Shown: in pieces, positions 10,634 through 23,241 of the stretch
Position numbering within the stretch: the stretch's first letter is position 1
How the letters are laid out: each line of letters begins with the position of its first letter
DNA from: Aphelidium insulamus
Lineage: Eukaryota > Aphelidiomycota > Aphelidea > Aphelidiaceae
NCBI GenBank assembly: GCA_036784855.1
Contig: JAZDSV010000057.1
Location: 18,591 to 82,590 of the forward strand
Length of the DNA: 64,000 nt
Direction: 5' to 3'
The notes under the pieces: generated by a model
What the model was told of the DNA's origin: nothing
What the model saw: the letters and a program-made list of their open reading frames with translations, nothing else
The model's database searches: none
Translations under genes and position numbers: made by a program

Positions 10634-12701
10634 TTACCTCGTTTGCTGATGATCTCCTGCAACAAACATTTCAACGGCTTCAGTATTCCCAGTTGAGAAG
10701 CACAAGCTAGCCACCAGACGCATAGCGTCCAAGTCATTCATCAGGGATGCAAGTGCCAGAAACTGAGTAGGGTCATGCTCTGCCAGTGATTTACCGAGTC
10801 TGAAGCCTGTAATGTACCGTTTTACTGCATTTAAATACTCTGATTTGACCGCATCATCGAGCCATGATTCGACCACATTTTCCTGCTCTAATTCGACCTC
10901 ATTCTCGCGCTCTGAATTGACCTCCTTCTTGAGCATCGTCTTGATGAAATCGACAACAACGCGTATTTTGTAGTCCGTCAGCAATATGAGAGTGACAAAT
11001 TTTAGAATTGTTAAACTTTTACTGCCACGCGCACTGGTCAGTAACTCGGGCTCAATCGGAACTTTTAAAGTGCTGAGCCATTGCAGGTTCTTGAGGTTTC
11101 GTGCCAACGCACACTGCGACATTGCTTGCGTGATCATCGGAATCCGAGTTTCATCATTAACGTTTGAAAGACTGGTCTCATACAGCCATCGCACGGTTGC
11201 AAGCGAGCTTCCGGCGGCAATTGAGCTAAATTGCGCAACGCTCATCTCAATTCCGTTGTCATCGCGAAGCCACTGAAGAAATCCAAGGTCCACTGGATTG
11301 CTCAATGGAACGTTTTGGATAATATAATCGTTAATGATTTCGTTGTGGTTATCTCCTGCTGCTTGAAGCAACATTGGTATCTGACGTTTTGCCGTATTGA
11401 AATATTTCAACGCTACGGGACAACGAGACAGCGTTCCGGCAATGTATTGTGTAATCGGTGTTTTGTCGCACTTTTTCGTGTATCCATTCCATTACTGCCA
11501 AACTGTTGCCGATCGATGCGTGCTGCAGAGCAATTGTGGGAACAGCTGCATCCTGATTTTCCAACCAATTTAATGCTTCCATATTGCCATTTTCTGCCGC
11601 CACCAGTATTGCACGACTGTACTCAGAGGCGAGCTGAGAATCACTTGCGTAGAGCTTGAGGATTTGATCAGCAGCTTTGACGGTTTCCAAACTGCCCGAC
11701 TTGATGGAATCGGCAAGCAAGTGTGGGCTCCATGATTGTTGCTGTTTGAGATCCCACGCTCTCTGCATGCCATCAGTAAACCCAGCCCGTGCAGCAGAGC
11801 GTGCTGCCAACTCGAATTTTGTTTCGCTTGTCGCACGATCAAGCCCTTTGTATAGAGCCAGTATGAAATCGAAGACCGGACTATTTTTGGATATCGACGC
11901 AATTATTAGTGAAATGTAAATAACCTTTGCCACATCATCATCTGAGGAGTTTTTAAGAAACTCCTCAAAAGCCCATTTAAATATTGCCAAGTCTTGTCGC
12001 GCAGAAGCTATTACTGTCATGCCAGTCACAGGAGAGTGAAGACTAAACAATACGTCTACAGTTGAAAAGTATCCATTAGCGACAGCGGCAGATAAAGCAT
12101 TTGCAAAAACAGGGAAATCCCTCAATGCTGGTTGCTGCTCAATTTTTCTTTCCACCATTGCCCCGTGATCAATCAACGAGGAAATCACGTCATTTTGTCC
12201 CGCACTGGCAGCGAGCATCAGTGCATCCATGCCGCTCGCAGTCGCGTCATAGTTGACATCGGATCCGCGGGAGACCAGTACATTGATGACCGTAATGAGC
12301 CACTCTGGATGGACCACTCGGTCAAGACGCGATTTCACCCCAGCAGATAGATCCAGTGGTTCTTTGGACTGCACTCTGGCATCCAGTGTCAACATCAGAC
12401 GACACGCGTAAAAGATGGCCGCCTCACTGCCAAACACAGACTCCAATGCGTGAACCTGAGTCAACAGCGCGCTGCTAAATTCTTTCGATGTCATCATGCC
12501 AGAGTACACATCGTCGGGTGCAAGAATTCCGCAACGCGCGTCCACTGCAGTTCGTCAAATAATCATTCGGCGTGAAAACACAAGGCGACTTACGGTTGCT
12601 CTGATGGATGCTGGCTGCGATGGCAGCACAGATGGCGGCGGAAATGGTGCCAATGGTTGTGCCAAAGTGGTTGCAAGCAACGCGAATACCACCAGAAGCA
12701 T
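10634..12701 (-). pseudogene. Broken paralogue of the secreted ankyrin gene
   Basis: A signal-peptide exon (12594-12701, MLLVVFALLATTLAQ) and a second exon (starting at 12544) match the neighbour in layout and sequence: RVAEFLHP versus RAAEWLPP, FGSEAAIFYACRLML, SRGSDVNYDATASG. Two frame breaks separate the open segments. One is at about 12518, where a C present in the paralogue is missing. The second is at about 11385-11400, where the frame moves from SRSVEIFQY to the continuation containing FLQWLRDDNG. A stretch of about 30 residues present in the paralogue is also absent near the second break. The rest is well preserved, so inactivation is either recent or an artefact of sequencing. The C-terminal tail has an extra Glu-rich insertion. 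Confidence 0.72.
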
Positions 12702-13102
12702 GGCGATGAAGTTTGAGCACGAAAGATGAAAGGGGCATTCAAGCTGCAGCGGAACGCGCACCCATAACGGAATCGGCGCCGATGATTGGACGATAGCATC
12801 ACGATCTTCCATCACTGCATAGCAAATGGCGAAGCTATAATACAACCTGTAAACTAGCCAGCCAAAACGTTTTGTGGAATTGGAAGTGGCACGTGTGCTC
12901 CATAATTTATCATAAATAGCTGTTGTTGTAATTCCATCAGCCACACACATAATATTACTTTTCAAAAAATAACACTTTGATAATTTTAGTGCGATATAGT
13001 ATTATGATGCATTGGACCAGCTCCTATAGTATTTATGCAGATGCTGAGTTTTGTCAGATTGTCAGGAGGTGAGCGCGGTGTGAATGCTTACTGTGTCGGT
13101 AA

Positions 13103-13136
<34 letters not shown>

Positions 13137-13341
13137 CGCAACGTCGGAGAAATTGCGGACTACATATCCGCATTGCTTGAATGTAGTCTGTAGCTCTGTG
13201 ACCGTTAGGCGTCGAGTTGGTATCAATACTGCTGCGGCATGCAGTTTAGTTTGTCACTTGAAAATTCCGGTGCTGCGCCACACTGATTGTTAAGGCATTG
13301 ATAAGAACGCGCGCCACACTTTCCCAGAGAAGGAAGCGAAA
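12702..13341. other. Intergenic region with AT microsatellite
   Basis: Divergent promoter region between the broken ankyrin copy and the ABC transporter. It includes the shared promoter segment near 12775 and an (AT)15 run at 13105-13134. No exon was recognised. Confidence 0.5.
13105..13134. repeat. (AT)15 microsatellite
   Basis: Uninterrupted AT dinucleotide run about 210 bp upstream of the ABC transporter start codon. Confidence 0.95.
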
Positions 13342-16300
13342 ATGTCCACAATTTCGGGAGTAGAGGCAGTAGCGCTGCCCGGCGAGTGCGGCGATACCAC
13401 GGATAATCCACACACCAATGCCGCGCACCATCGCGATGAGATCGACGTGGACGCGGGGGAAACGGCGCCACTGCTCCCATTTGCGCCTGGCGACAGGGCC
13501 GATAGCGCGACATGGCGTCACGGGTCACGACAAACACGGATACAGATGCGAGAGACAGATGCGGTGCCAGATGCGGTGGTGGCCGTGGCGACATCTGCCC
13601 CGATTGATATCGCGGTGACGCGGCTGAGTCTGGCCGTGAACCCGCCCGGCCAGTGCTGTGTGACTGGTGGCAAGGTGAAGCTGCCCGACCAAGCACCGCC
13701 ACCCGCGGCCAAGAGCATATTCTCCAATGTCACGGCACAGTTCCCCGCCGGAAAACTGTGCGCCATCATGGGCGGCAGTGGCAGTGGCAAGGTGGGCACA
13801 TATCGTTTGCAGGTGTGTGTGCGCAGCTAACAGAGACACTGTAGACATCGCTGCTGGAGGTGGTGCTGGGCCGCGTGACCGGCAGCAGCAAGGCCGACGG
13901 AAACACACCGCTGCGCCTGACCGGCTCTGTGCTGTACGCCGGCCAGCCGCTGAATGACAAGATGCGGCGCCGGCTGGGCTACGTGCCGCAGAATGATTTG
14001 TTGCTGCCCTATCTGACCGTGCGGGAGACGCTGCGATTCGCGGCCGATCTGCGGCTGGGTCTGCCCGGCACTAGCGATAGTAATGGCGGTATTAACGGCT
14101 CCACCGTGGAGGATCGGGATGCGCTTGTCACGGCAACTATGCGCGAGCTGGGACTGCTGCACGTTGCCGACACCATTATCGGCGATGACCTGCAGCGCGG
14201 CATATCAGGCGGCGAGAAGCGGCGTGTCAGTGTGGGCGTGCAGCTGGTCGCGCAGCCCGATGCTCTTTTCCTGGATGGTGTGTATTGTATATATATATCT
14301 ATACGATACAAGCATATGTGTAAGTAGTTTTAGCGTTCTTCTACTGACACAACTCTATTGTAGAACCCACGACGGGACTGGACGCATCAACGGCGCACAG
14401 CTTGGTGGAAACGCTGGCGGGCATTGCGCACCGTCTGGGCAAGACAGTCATAATGTCGATACATCAGCCGCGCGCCGACATCTTCCACGTCATTGACCAG
14501 GTGCTGCTGTTGTCACACGGCCAGCTGGTGTACACCGGGCCCACCGCTGCTGTGTATGACTACTTTGCCGCGCTGGGCCACCGCTGCCCCGAGCATGTCA
14601 ACATTGCCGACTACATTATCGACATATCGTCGGTGGATTTGCGGGATGCAGATGCCGAGATGGAGTCGCGTGCTCGATTGCAGTCGCTATGCTCGCAGTG
14701 GAGTGACAAGGTGGCATCAGAGGAGAAGGAACTAGCTGCCAGTGGCGGTGCACAAAATGATGTGAAATCGAGTGGTCTGACAGATGACAACAAGTTAAAT
14801 AAGGAGGCCAGCATGGTCAACGAGCAGACCGCTGCAAACCAGTCAACTTCATTTCTGTGGTCGACGTGGACGTTGATCAAGCGCAATGGCGTCAATTTGA
14901 TGCGCGACCGGCTGTACACTTGGGGCTTCCTGGCACAGTGCGTGCTGCTGGCCACGGTTATCGGCTACTTGTTCTTCCAGTTGCCAGAGACGCCTTCTGG
15001 TCTGCGTTCGCGTGCCGGTGCCTCCTACGGTCCGTCCCTGTGTGTGTGTGCGCTCCTAACTGTTGTACATAATTACATTAACATCTTGGCAGTTGTTATT
15101 GGCCTGCAGCCGTACCTGCTGCTCATACTGAATGTTTACCGGCTGTGCGAAGAGTTCCGCATCTTTGACCGCGAGCGCCGGGATGGAATGTACACGGCCG
15201 CGGCATATGTGACTGGACACTTCCTGGCACACGTGGTGCCGCTGTCTGCCGTCTACACCGTCTACAGCACCATCACCTACCTGATGTTTGGATTCCGGCT
15301 GGACGCTTACGGTCTGTACTACTTTCGCTTCCTGGCCATCAACCTGCTGCACTACTGGGCGGGTGTGGCGATGGCGTGGCTCTGCGTGTCCATCAACCGG
15401 CAGTTCGCCGTGGCCTCGCTGATTGCCAACAGCGCCACCAGTTTCTTGACGCTGTGCGCTGGCTTCTTCATCAACATTGCCTCGCTGCCGTCGTATATGG
15501 CATGGATTCCCTACGTGAGCACGTACTGGTACAGCTACCGGGCCATTCTGTCGGGGGAATTGACGGACCGCGTGTTTGCCTGTCCGCACGGCGAGCCGGG
15601 CGATGTGGTGTGCGCGGCATACAGCGGCAATGCATTCCTGGCCACGCAGGGCACGGCGCCCGATGATTTCGTGGCGCCTGCCTCGTGGATTATGCTGATT
15701 TGGTGCGTGCTGGGCGCCACGACTCTGACTGTGATGACGGTGTGGGAGCCGGCGGTGGGCGCCACCTATTCGTCTCGCCAGTTTGGCCGAAGTGGAAAAT
15801 CGCGGCGTGGAAAAGTGGCCGCCACTGCTGTTGGTGCCAGTGACGGTGCGGAGAGTGTTACTGTCGGCACGGCTCCTGTGGCACGCATCGATGGTGACAG
15901 CCAGCTGCCAGCAGATACTCTGTCAGATACTGTGTCATCCCCGTGCGCCGAGTTTGGCATCGTTGCCGACAATGTCTCGGTGACATTGACGCGGCAGTCG
16001 GTTTTCGCGCGGCTACTCTGCCGTGGCTCTGACCCGGACCGCCGACTGCTGCTGAATGGCGTCAGTGCCGAATTCAAGCCCGGCCAGGTCGGCGTGATCC
16101 TGGGCAGCTCCGGCGCCGGCAAGGTGTGTCATTAGTGTCTCCGTGTGACTCATCTAATCTACTCAGAGCACCTTCTTGAATGCGATTGCCGGCCGCCTGG
16201 CGCAGACCATGGATGGCAAATGCCGGCAGACTGGGGGCAAGCTGTTGGCGCTGCGGGATGGCGACCAGCCGGCCACCATGCAAATGGACACGGAAATGTC

Positions 16301-18171
16301 ACGCAGGGCGACAATCGCCTCCTGCCCTCTCTCACACGTATGTCCTCTGTTTGTGTATGTATGTATCTGTATGTAACCACATTACAGTGCGCGAGACAAT
16401 GTACTATGCGGCCCGGCTGCGGCTTCCAGCCACTATGACCAGACAGCAGATGGAAGCACGCGCCGAGGATATCATCACCCGGCTGGGACTGCGCGAGTGT
16501 GCCGACAAACTGGTGGGCGATGAGAATATCCGCGGCATCAGCGGCGGCGAGAAGCGGCGTCTATCGATCGGTGTGCAGTTGCTGCAGAATCCCAGCATTC
16601 TCCTTCTGGATGGCATGTCATATGACTATATGTATACATATATATCTCACATTGTATCGCAGAGCCCACATCGGGCCTGGACGCATTCTCGGCGCACGGT
16701 GTTATGCAGATGCTGAGTGATCTGGCGCGCGGCAAGCTGTACGGGGGAACGCGGCGCTGCACCGTCATCTGCACCATTCATCAGCCGCGGTCCGACATCT
16801 ACGAACTGTTTGACACGGTGCTGCTGCTGGCCCGTGGCGGTCACGCCGTGTTCAGCGGCCCGCGCTCGCAAATGATCTCCTACTTGGAACAGTTTGGCGA
16901 GCAGTGCCGGGCGCTGGTATGTGTGCCATGTATTGCTTCGTGACTCTAATAATTGGATTCCAGACAAATCCCGCCGATTTTGCACTGGATGTGTCGACGG
17001 TGGATTCGCGGTCCGACCAGAAGCAACGGGATGGCGAGCAGCGTGTGCAGCGCCTCATTCAGGCATTCACGGCACCTGCAGACTGTGCCACCGCCGCTGC
17101 TCTAACACCGATTGTGGCACCAAAGTCCAACAAGTGTTCACTGCAGGCTGCGCGGGACGGTTCCGGCCGCTTTGTCCTGCTGCCCGGGCTGCGGGTGATG
17201 GTGTCGCGGAGTTATCGCAATCTGTTCCGGCAGCCGCCACTCGTCATCTCACGCGTGGCCCAGGTGAGATTATCATGCAATATTATCCAACATATATATA
17301 TATATATATTTATTGACACGGCAGATCGTGGCATATGGCGTGATACTGATGCTGCACTTTGCACGGCTGGACAACCGGCTGGAGAGCGTGCAGACGCGGT
17401 TCGGTGTCATCCAGGAGCACCTGGCGCTGGTGTTTGTCGGCCTGCTGAACAATCTGGCCGTCTACCCGCAGTCGCGCAACAACTTTTACATGGAGCACGA
17501 GGAAGGCAAGTGTGATAGTTGATTGTTTGCTATACTAAACTATCTGTATGACATTACACACTCATACATCGATTATAGGTGTGGCATCCATTGGAACGTT
17601 TGCGTGGACATATCTGCTGAATGAGATCCCGTTCGAGGTTGTGTCGGCGGTGCTGTTTGTGCTGGTGACGGACTGGCTGGGCGGACTGCAGATGAGCGGC
17701 TCCATATTCCTCACCAACAGTCTGGCGTGCTTCGCGCTGGTCAATGTGGGCGAGTCTATTGGCATTGTGTTTTGCACGTTCTTTGCCCACGTCGGCATCG
17801 CCGTCTCGTTCACCAATGTGGCCCTGTCGCTGATGGGCATGATGTCGGGCATCGTGTCGCTTGATATGCCGGCACTGTTCCGGGTGCTGACGCGGTTGAC
17901 GCCGTCGTGGTACGTGGCGCAGCTGATGGTGGAACAAGAGTTTCTGTCCACGCCGATGCGGTTCACGTGCACCGTGGACCAGCTGGTGCAGTCCCCGGTC
18001 ACCGGGGTGTTGGTGTGTCCCATTGCAACGGGGGAGGACGCCGTGCGGGCGTACGGCTTCGACGACAGTCTGCTGCATTCGACCAACCTGGCCTACATGC
18101 TGGGACTGGCCGTGGCCTATCGCCTCGTCTCCTACCTGATTATGCTGTGGCGGTTGCGGCGTCGCTCTTGA
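13342..18171 (+). CDS. Full-size ABCG (White-type) transporter, (NBD-TMD)2, YOL075C-like
   Basis: Membrane ATP-driven exporter or lipid transporter. Exons are 13342-13791, 13845-14277, 14364-16123, 16167-16337, 16388-16612, 16663-16916, 16964-17263, 17325-17505 and 17579-18171. First half: Walker A GGSGSGKTS, PQNDLLLPYLTV, signature ISGGEKRRVSVG, Walker B FLDEPTTGLD, HQPRADIF, then transmembrane segments. Second half: GSSGAGKSTFLN, signature ISGGEKRRLSIG, LLLDEPTSGLD, HQPRSDIYELFD, then a second membrane domain. Introns from 16613 and 17506 start with GC. Within exon 3, 15042-15092 (51 nt, GT...CTAAC...CAG) is probably an extra intron that keeps frame. In exon 4, at about 16290-16306, one base appears to be missing: the frame changes just before VTQGDNRLLPSLT, and exon phases confirm it. 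Substrate unknown. It converges on the nucleoside hydrolase gene, 73 bp away. Confidence 0.9.
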
Positions 18172-18244
18172 TCATCTGTCATGAATATATATAGAATGCA
18201 GTCATACACATTCACATATAATTTCACACATTCCCTTTGCCACT

Positions 18245-19775
18245 TTATTGACGGTGCTCCACCCAGGCGTGCCGTGCATCGTCCCACTCCACGTCAAACA
18301 GTGTGTGCATGAAGCGGGTGAAGAAGGCGGCATTGTCCACGCGCATCACCACGTCGATGGCGGGCGGCGGCGGGATGAGACAGTCGGGTCTTGATGATCG
18401 TCATCGCACTTGAGGCGCCACCGCCGCCCATCCACCACACAGGCGCCACGTGTCAGCGCGCCGATGGTGGTCTCCACGCGCACCGGCACCGTTATTGTCT
18501 TTAGCACGATCGCCGGGTCCAGCATCACGCCCATGCACAGCGGGTCGTGCATGCCGAGCGAGGTGTGCCACGCAATCCTCGACTCGGCCGTGCGCTCGCT
18601 CTCAATAATCTATATGATTATACATATAGTATGTACATAAAAGTATAATATGCACGTACATCGACCAGGCGCGGCGGAGTCATGCGGTCATTCTCCACGC
18701 GGACCTCGGTGGCCAGATCGTGTGCCGTGGGGTGCGCCACACCGTCATCCGTGAGCGGCGGCGCCCCGGCATACTCGCGCTCATCCATAAACTCCCAGAT
18801 TTGCTGGATGAAACCGGCCACGAATGCGGGCAGCGGCGAGTGTTGCGCAATGGGCAGCACATTGTGGTGGTAGGCGGCGTAGCGCAGACGACAGTTCTCC
18901 GTGACATCCAGCGGCACCAGCGTGACGGGCAGTCCCGCCGACAACACCGCATCGGCCGCCATCGGGTCGGCGTAGAAGTTGAACTCGGCCGACGGTGTGA
19001 TGTTGCCGCCCGGCGTGGGGTGGTGCAGACAGCCGCCCATTATGTAGACGCGGTCCAGCCGGGTGGCCAGCAAGTGTTCCGTGTCCCGCTCCAGTGCCAG
19101 CGCCAAATTGGTGAGCGGTCCCAGCATGACCAGGGTTATTGTACGTGGTGGCGCCTCCCTGACCTGTCGCAGCAGTTCGTCGGAGGCATCCTTGCACTCG
19201 GACTGCACGTACATGTCGCAGTCTGTGCGGCATGTTGTAGTTATACAGTGTTTATATATACATATATCTGCTATTACCGTTAATAACCATCTCCGCGGGC
19301 AGCTTGAAGGCGCCCAGAATGCGTGCCACATCCACATCGGTCATTCCGCCCAGGCCATTGGCGCCGTGAGCGTACTCGGCATTGTCGGCCCTGGCATTGT
19401 TGGACTTGTCACGCATCACATGCAGCGGCTGCGCGGCGCCCATTGCCACCACGGGCCGTGCCAGCATGGCTACCCATATGAGTGTATTTATAGAGCAGCA
19501 GCACATATGGACATACACTTGTCGCCGCGGAGACGGTGGTGGTGGTGCATCACGCGCAGACAGTTGAACAGGTTCTGCGTGGCATTGTGGAGCGATGTGT
19601 TCCCGTTCACGGTGAGGATGGCGCGCACGTCCACCTCCCCGCTCAGCATGGCGTACAGTATGGCCAGCCTGCGTGGAGTGGGTGAGCATGTTTGCCGGTG
19701 TGGAGCCGCCACTATCACCTCCACTCACACATCGTCCACGCCGGGATCAGTGTCAATGATGACGGCGCGGGCCAT
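18245..19775 (-). CDS. Inosine-uridine-type nucleoside hydrolase
   Basis: Cleaves ribonucleosides to ribose and base (purine/pyrimidine salvage). Exons, high to low, are 19729-19775, 19517-19668, 19278-19469, 18660-19222 and 18245-18609. The calcium-binding N-terminus MARAVIIDTDPGVDDVLA has the family DTDPGxDD motif. Also visible are GAAQPLHV, HGANGLGG, LVMLGPLTNLALAL, YIMGGCLHHPTPGGNITPSAEFNFYADP and LVPLDVTENC. In the last exon the frame breaks at about 18378-18386: one base appears to be missing between LKCDDDHQDP and the conserved C-terminal run containing IDVVMRVDNAAFF. Exon phases support this. The gene may be intact with a sequence error. No signal peptide is visible, so a cytosolic enzyme is likely. 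Confidence 0.88.
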
Positions 19776-20412
19776 GTCACTGTCAGACGGTGGCTATAAT
19801 GTGAAGTGATGTACTATATGTGTATGTGTGACATGTGTAATAGCTGATGTACTATGCGTACAGGCTGCGTACATTATCAGCGAGGCTTTATCGTGTGTGC
19901 AGTGCTGAACCAACCACCAGCCACCAAGCCAACTGAGAGCCGGCACAATGCACTTCGATGAGGCAGAATAGAAAGCAGACAATTTCTGAAACCGTGCGTG
20001 TGTCTGTCTGTGCGCATGTCACCATCAGCTAAGGTTGATGCATTGTTAAGAATTGCACACCGTTCATATGCAGTACGGCAGCAAGAAGAGTACCTGAGCA
20101 CTGTGCAGTATTATAGAGATTATTTTAGTAGGTTAGCTGAAATACAAGATGCAGAGCCACCAAACGATCAAACTATGACCGAGACAATAGGGACTTGACT
20201 ATCATCAGGGAGCGAGTCTTCAATGGGCATCACTGGAGGCAGGTTTTCGATGATATAACATTTGAAGGGGGGGATAATATGTGAATTGACAACGACGACA
20301 CATACACAAAATACCAGTCGTATAAGCGATAGTAGTGAGTTTATTGTACGGCTTCGACACTTGGCGCAGCATACAGTCGACACAATACTTCGATCGACTG
20401 CAACGCGGCCAT
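19776..20412. other. Mostly non-coding intergenic region with one small reading frame
   Basis: Contains a plus-strand reading frame from the ATG at 20016 to 20198 (60 residues, charged, e.g. VDALLRIAHRSYAVRQQEEY, no recognised domain). It could be a small gene or one exon of one. Nothing else was recognised. Confidence 0.35.
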
Positions 20413-20461
20413 TTACACGCGCGACGGGTACAACATCTAGGTGAGTAATGTTAATAATGTA

Positions 20462-20498
<37 letters not shown>

Positions 20499-20960
20499 GG
20501 CTACATGTGACATGGGATAGTATAAATTGCCCCATGTACGCACCACTCGGACTGACGCGCCCATCGTTCGCGCGGGCAGGCTGTGACGGAAACGGGCGCG
20601 CACCACACCGCTGTTGCCGTGCGGGCGCGAGATACGGCCCCAGATGACGCGGATCTTGCTGCCGTCGATTTCTCGCTTGGCGCGGTACACGTACGCCACG
20701 CGCTTGCCCAGGTAAAAATCGGTATCTTGTTGAATGTCAGTGTGTGCAGTTCCGGCCAGGTATGCAACACTCTAGAGTATGTACCTTCACGGGACTTGAC
20801 GCCCTCAATCTCCAGCAGGGAGACGTTGACCTGCTGGTTGCACTTGGAGCGCTTGTAGCCCAGCACCTTGCCCTTGGAGTAGAGACTGCAGTGAGGATAA
20901 TTGTGAGTGTACGGCATATGTACACGTCACGCAGTATAAGTACCGGACTGGCTGTGACAT
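20413..20960 (-). CDS. RPL33: 60S ribosomal protein eL33 (L35A/L33)
   Basis: Structural protein of the large ribosomal subunit. Exons, high to low, are 20944-20960, 20785-20885, 20544-20725 and 20413-20436, giving 107 residues, the usual length. Diagnostic sequence: [82 protein letters not shown], and a last 8-codon exon MLYPSRV-stop. All introns are GT-AG. The last intron (20437-20543) contains a TA microsatellite (20467-20494). The tiny last exon restores the exact family C-terminus, which confirms it. Confidence 0.96.
20467..20494. repeat. (TA)14 microsatellite inside an eL33 intron
   Basis: Uninterrupted TA run within the 107-nt last intron of the eL33 gene. Confidence 0.95.
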
Positions 20961-21532
20961 GGCGGTTGTGGGGTGATGTAGAGAGCGGATGGATGGTGGG
21001 GTCAGTGGTAGCAGTGCTGGATGGTTGCTGGCTGATCAGTCAGCCAATCAGCGTCGATGTAGCATTTCGCTCTTTTAATGCACTGCACTTGGGCTGCACT
21101 TAAGCAGATACCATCAATTCAGTGGCGCTTCAACCAAATGAACATTTGCGTACTATTGCATTGATATCAGCAGCTACGTTTACTCGGTGAAATGAGGGCC
21201 AACTCCTCCGTGTCCTTGTGTATGTCAAGTGACAATATTCACTTACAGCTCCAAGCTACTGGCCTTCTGTGACAAGGTCTGGTGAACCAGTTAATCAGAT
21301 CAAATCAAAGCCTGGTTGTGTTGTGGCCAAGAAGCGGATTTTGATGCCGTCAAGTCAAGATGTATCGTGACCAATGCGCGCTGGCTGATTGAAATGTCGA
21401 TCGCCCAATTACAATGGCCGCTGATACAATCGCACCAATAATTGGCGTGGATTCAATCGGCGGCTCGATCACTGATCGCAATCATTCGAGTACTTAAAGT
21501 AGCTGTTTTGTCATCTTCCTCCAAGTGCAATT
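20961..21532. other. Divergent intergenic region
   Basis: Promoter region between eL33 and a secreted-protein gene. It contains several CCAAT motifs (cagccaatcagc near 21042-21053, caccaataattggcg near 21434). No exon was recognised. Confidence 0.45.
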
Positions 21533-23076
21533 ATGCTCTTAACTTCTTTGGCAGCATTAATCACGGCGCTGTTGCCTATTGTCGCGCTTGCTGATGGTAA
21601 CAACGGCGCGTAAACTTGTTTTGCTGCGAAATGATAATCGTGCCTAGAATATGAATGGAGGTTTGTCGGTACCTTCATGAATGCCCGCAACGAGGCTGAG
21701 GGCGAAATGATGATATATTCGCTCGCTCGATTGAATTTTGATATTATTCCAGGACAACGTGCAGGGGAAAATACGTATACTTTACGCAAAATTCAGCCTG
21801 ACGAGGAAGATAAAAGAATGAGACGTTCGGTGGCACCAATGGAGGTGTTATCCTGGGAAGAAAGTTTTTCGAGTTCCCCCTATGCGTACAAGGTGCGCTT
21901 CATGATGGGATACACGAAGAAATTCAGCCTTCGTCTCTACAAACTTTTGCCATCAGGGGGCGAGCAAAGAATCACTGAATCACCGACGTATGAACGAGGT
22001 CTGTATTCTGTAATGATCAGTTCCATATTGATAAATTTTTATAGTTGACAATGGTGACTCTAGTACTCCCGAATGGAAAGATTTGTCAGCGGTTGACGAC
22101 AACTTACCACCGTCATATCATTCAATAATGGCATCTCGAAATGCCGCAAGTGACTTTTCTTGGAAGCTTCTAAGTGCCGATGAAAGTGGGAGCACTGCCA
22201 TGATCATTTTATCATCCACAGAAGAACTGGACTTTAATCATGTGCTTTTGCAATTTGCAGATATGGATCGACGAAAATTTTTGCTACTCGGTGACGGCCT
22301 CATCTCGCAGGAAGAGATCCAAAAATACAATGGCAAACATAACTATTTGTTGAAATTTAAAACTGGCGGTGCATCAAGATTCTCTCTTTCGCTACACAAA
22401 GTAACTTTGTATGGCGCGGTTAACGAATTGGCATCCGCAAACTTTGACATTGCAAAAGGTACAATATTTCATAAGTAGGCATTATCATCAATTCTAATCA
22501 TTTAATCATTTTAATCAAGATTTTCCATCGCCATACACTTCAAATCAAGTTCAACAACAGGATGATCGTGTTCGTGCTGAAACTGATCCAAGCCCATCGA
22601 CTGGTGCTTCTTCATCCATCTCTGCTTTCAACATGTTTGACGAGTACATCAATGCTGAGGAGCGGCGTAGGAATGAACAACTGGCAATGCTGGAAGAACT
22701 CGCTAAAGAGCGACCTGATCTGGTCGGTACTCGCACTTGGCAAGAAATGATGGACTTGTTCAATAACGACAACAATGAAGCAAAAAAAACCCCCGACATG
22801 CCCTATCCAAATCAGCCAGACAGTGTAGCACGCCGACCAAGTTCTGCAAGCGCTGACGACGAAGTATTCAACAGCTTGTATGGTGAAGTGCCAATGAGAT
22901 CACGCATCCAAGAAATAGCACGCCAACGCGACGCTGGAACGGCTGCCATGGCGGCACGGAACGAACAGCTTAATCGGGAATTGAGAAGCACTAATCCATT
23001 CGACGACATCAATAACTTGCCCGATGACTACACCGACGGTTACAATCCATTCAGCAACATGAAATCCGCAAGCTGA
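21533..23076 (+). CDS. Secreted protein with two internally duplicated domains
   Basis: Not recognised as a known family. Exons are 21533-21596, 21648-21998, 22045-22458 and 22520-23076, in frame to 461 residues. Exon 1 encodes a signal peptide (MLLTSLAALITALLPIVALA). Residues about 22-138 and about 160-275 look like two copies of one domain: WRFVGTFMNARNEAEGEMMI aligns with WKLLSADESGSTAMIILSST, and KVRFMMGYTKKFSLRLYKL aligns with LLKFKTGGASRFSLSLHKV. The alternating polar/hydrophobic pattern suggests beta structure. The C-terminal third is low-complexity and charged, with helix-forming DEYINAEERRRNEQLAMLEE. No cysteines are conserved between the copies and there is no membrane anchor, so an extracellular protein is inferred. 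Confidence 0.75.
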
Positions 23077-23241
23077 TAGCAGCGACACTTGACAGTATTC
23101 ACACATCTTGTCTTGACAATAAATTCAATGCGTTAATCACATTTAATATTTACTTGCAGACTTGGGGATGATACATATTCCGTGGGAATTTCATTCCCGT
23201 GTCTGCTGCCTCACAGCACATCTTCACACAATACATACAAT

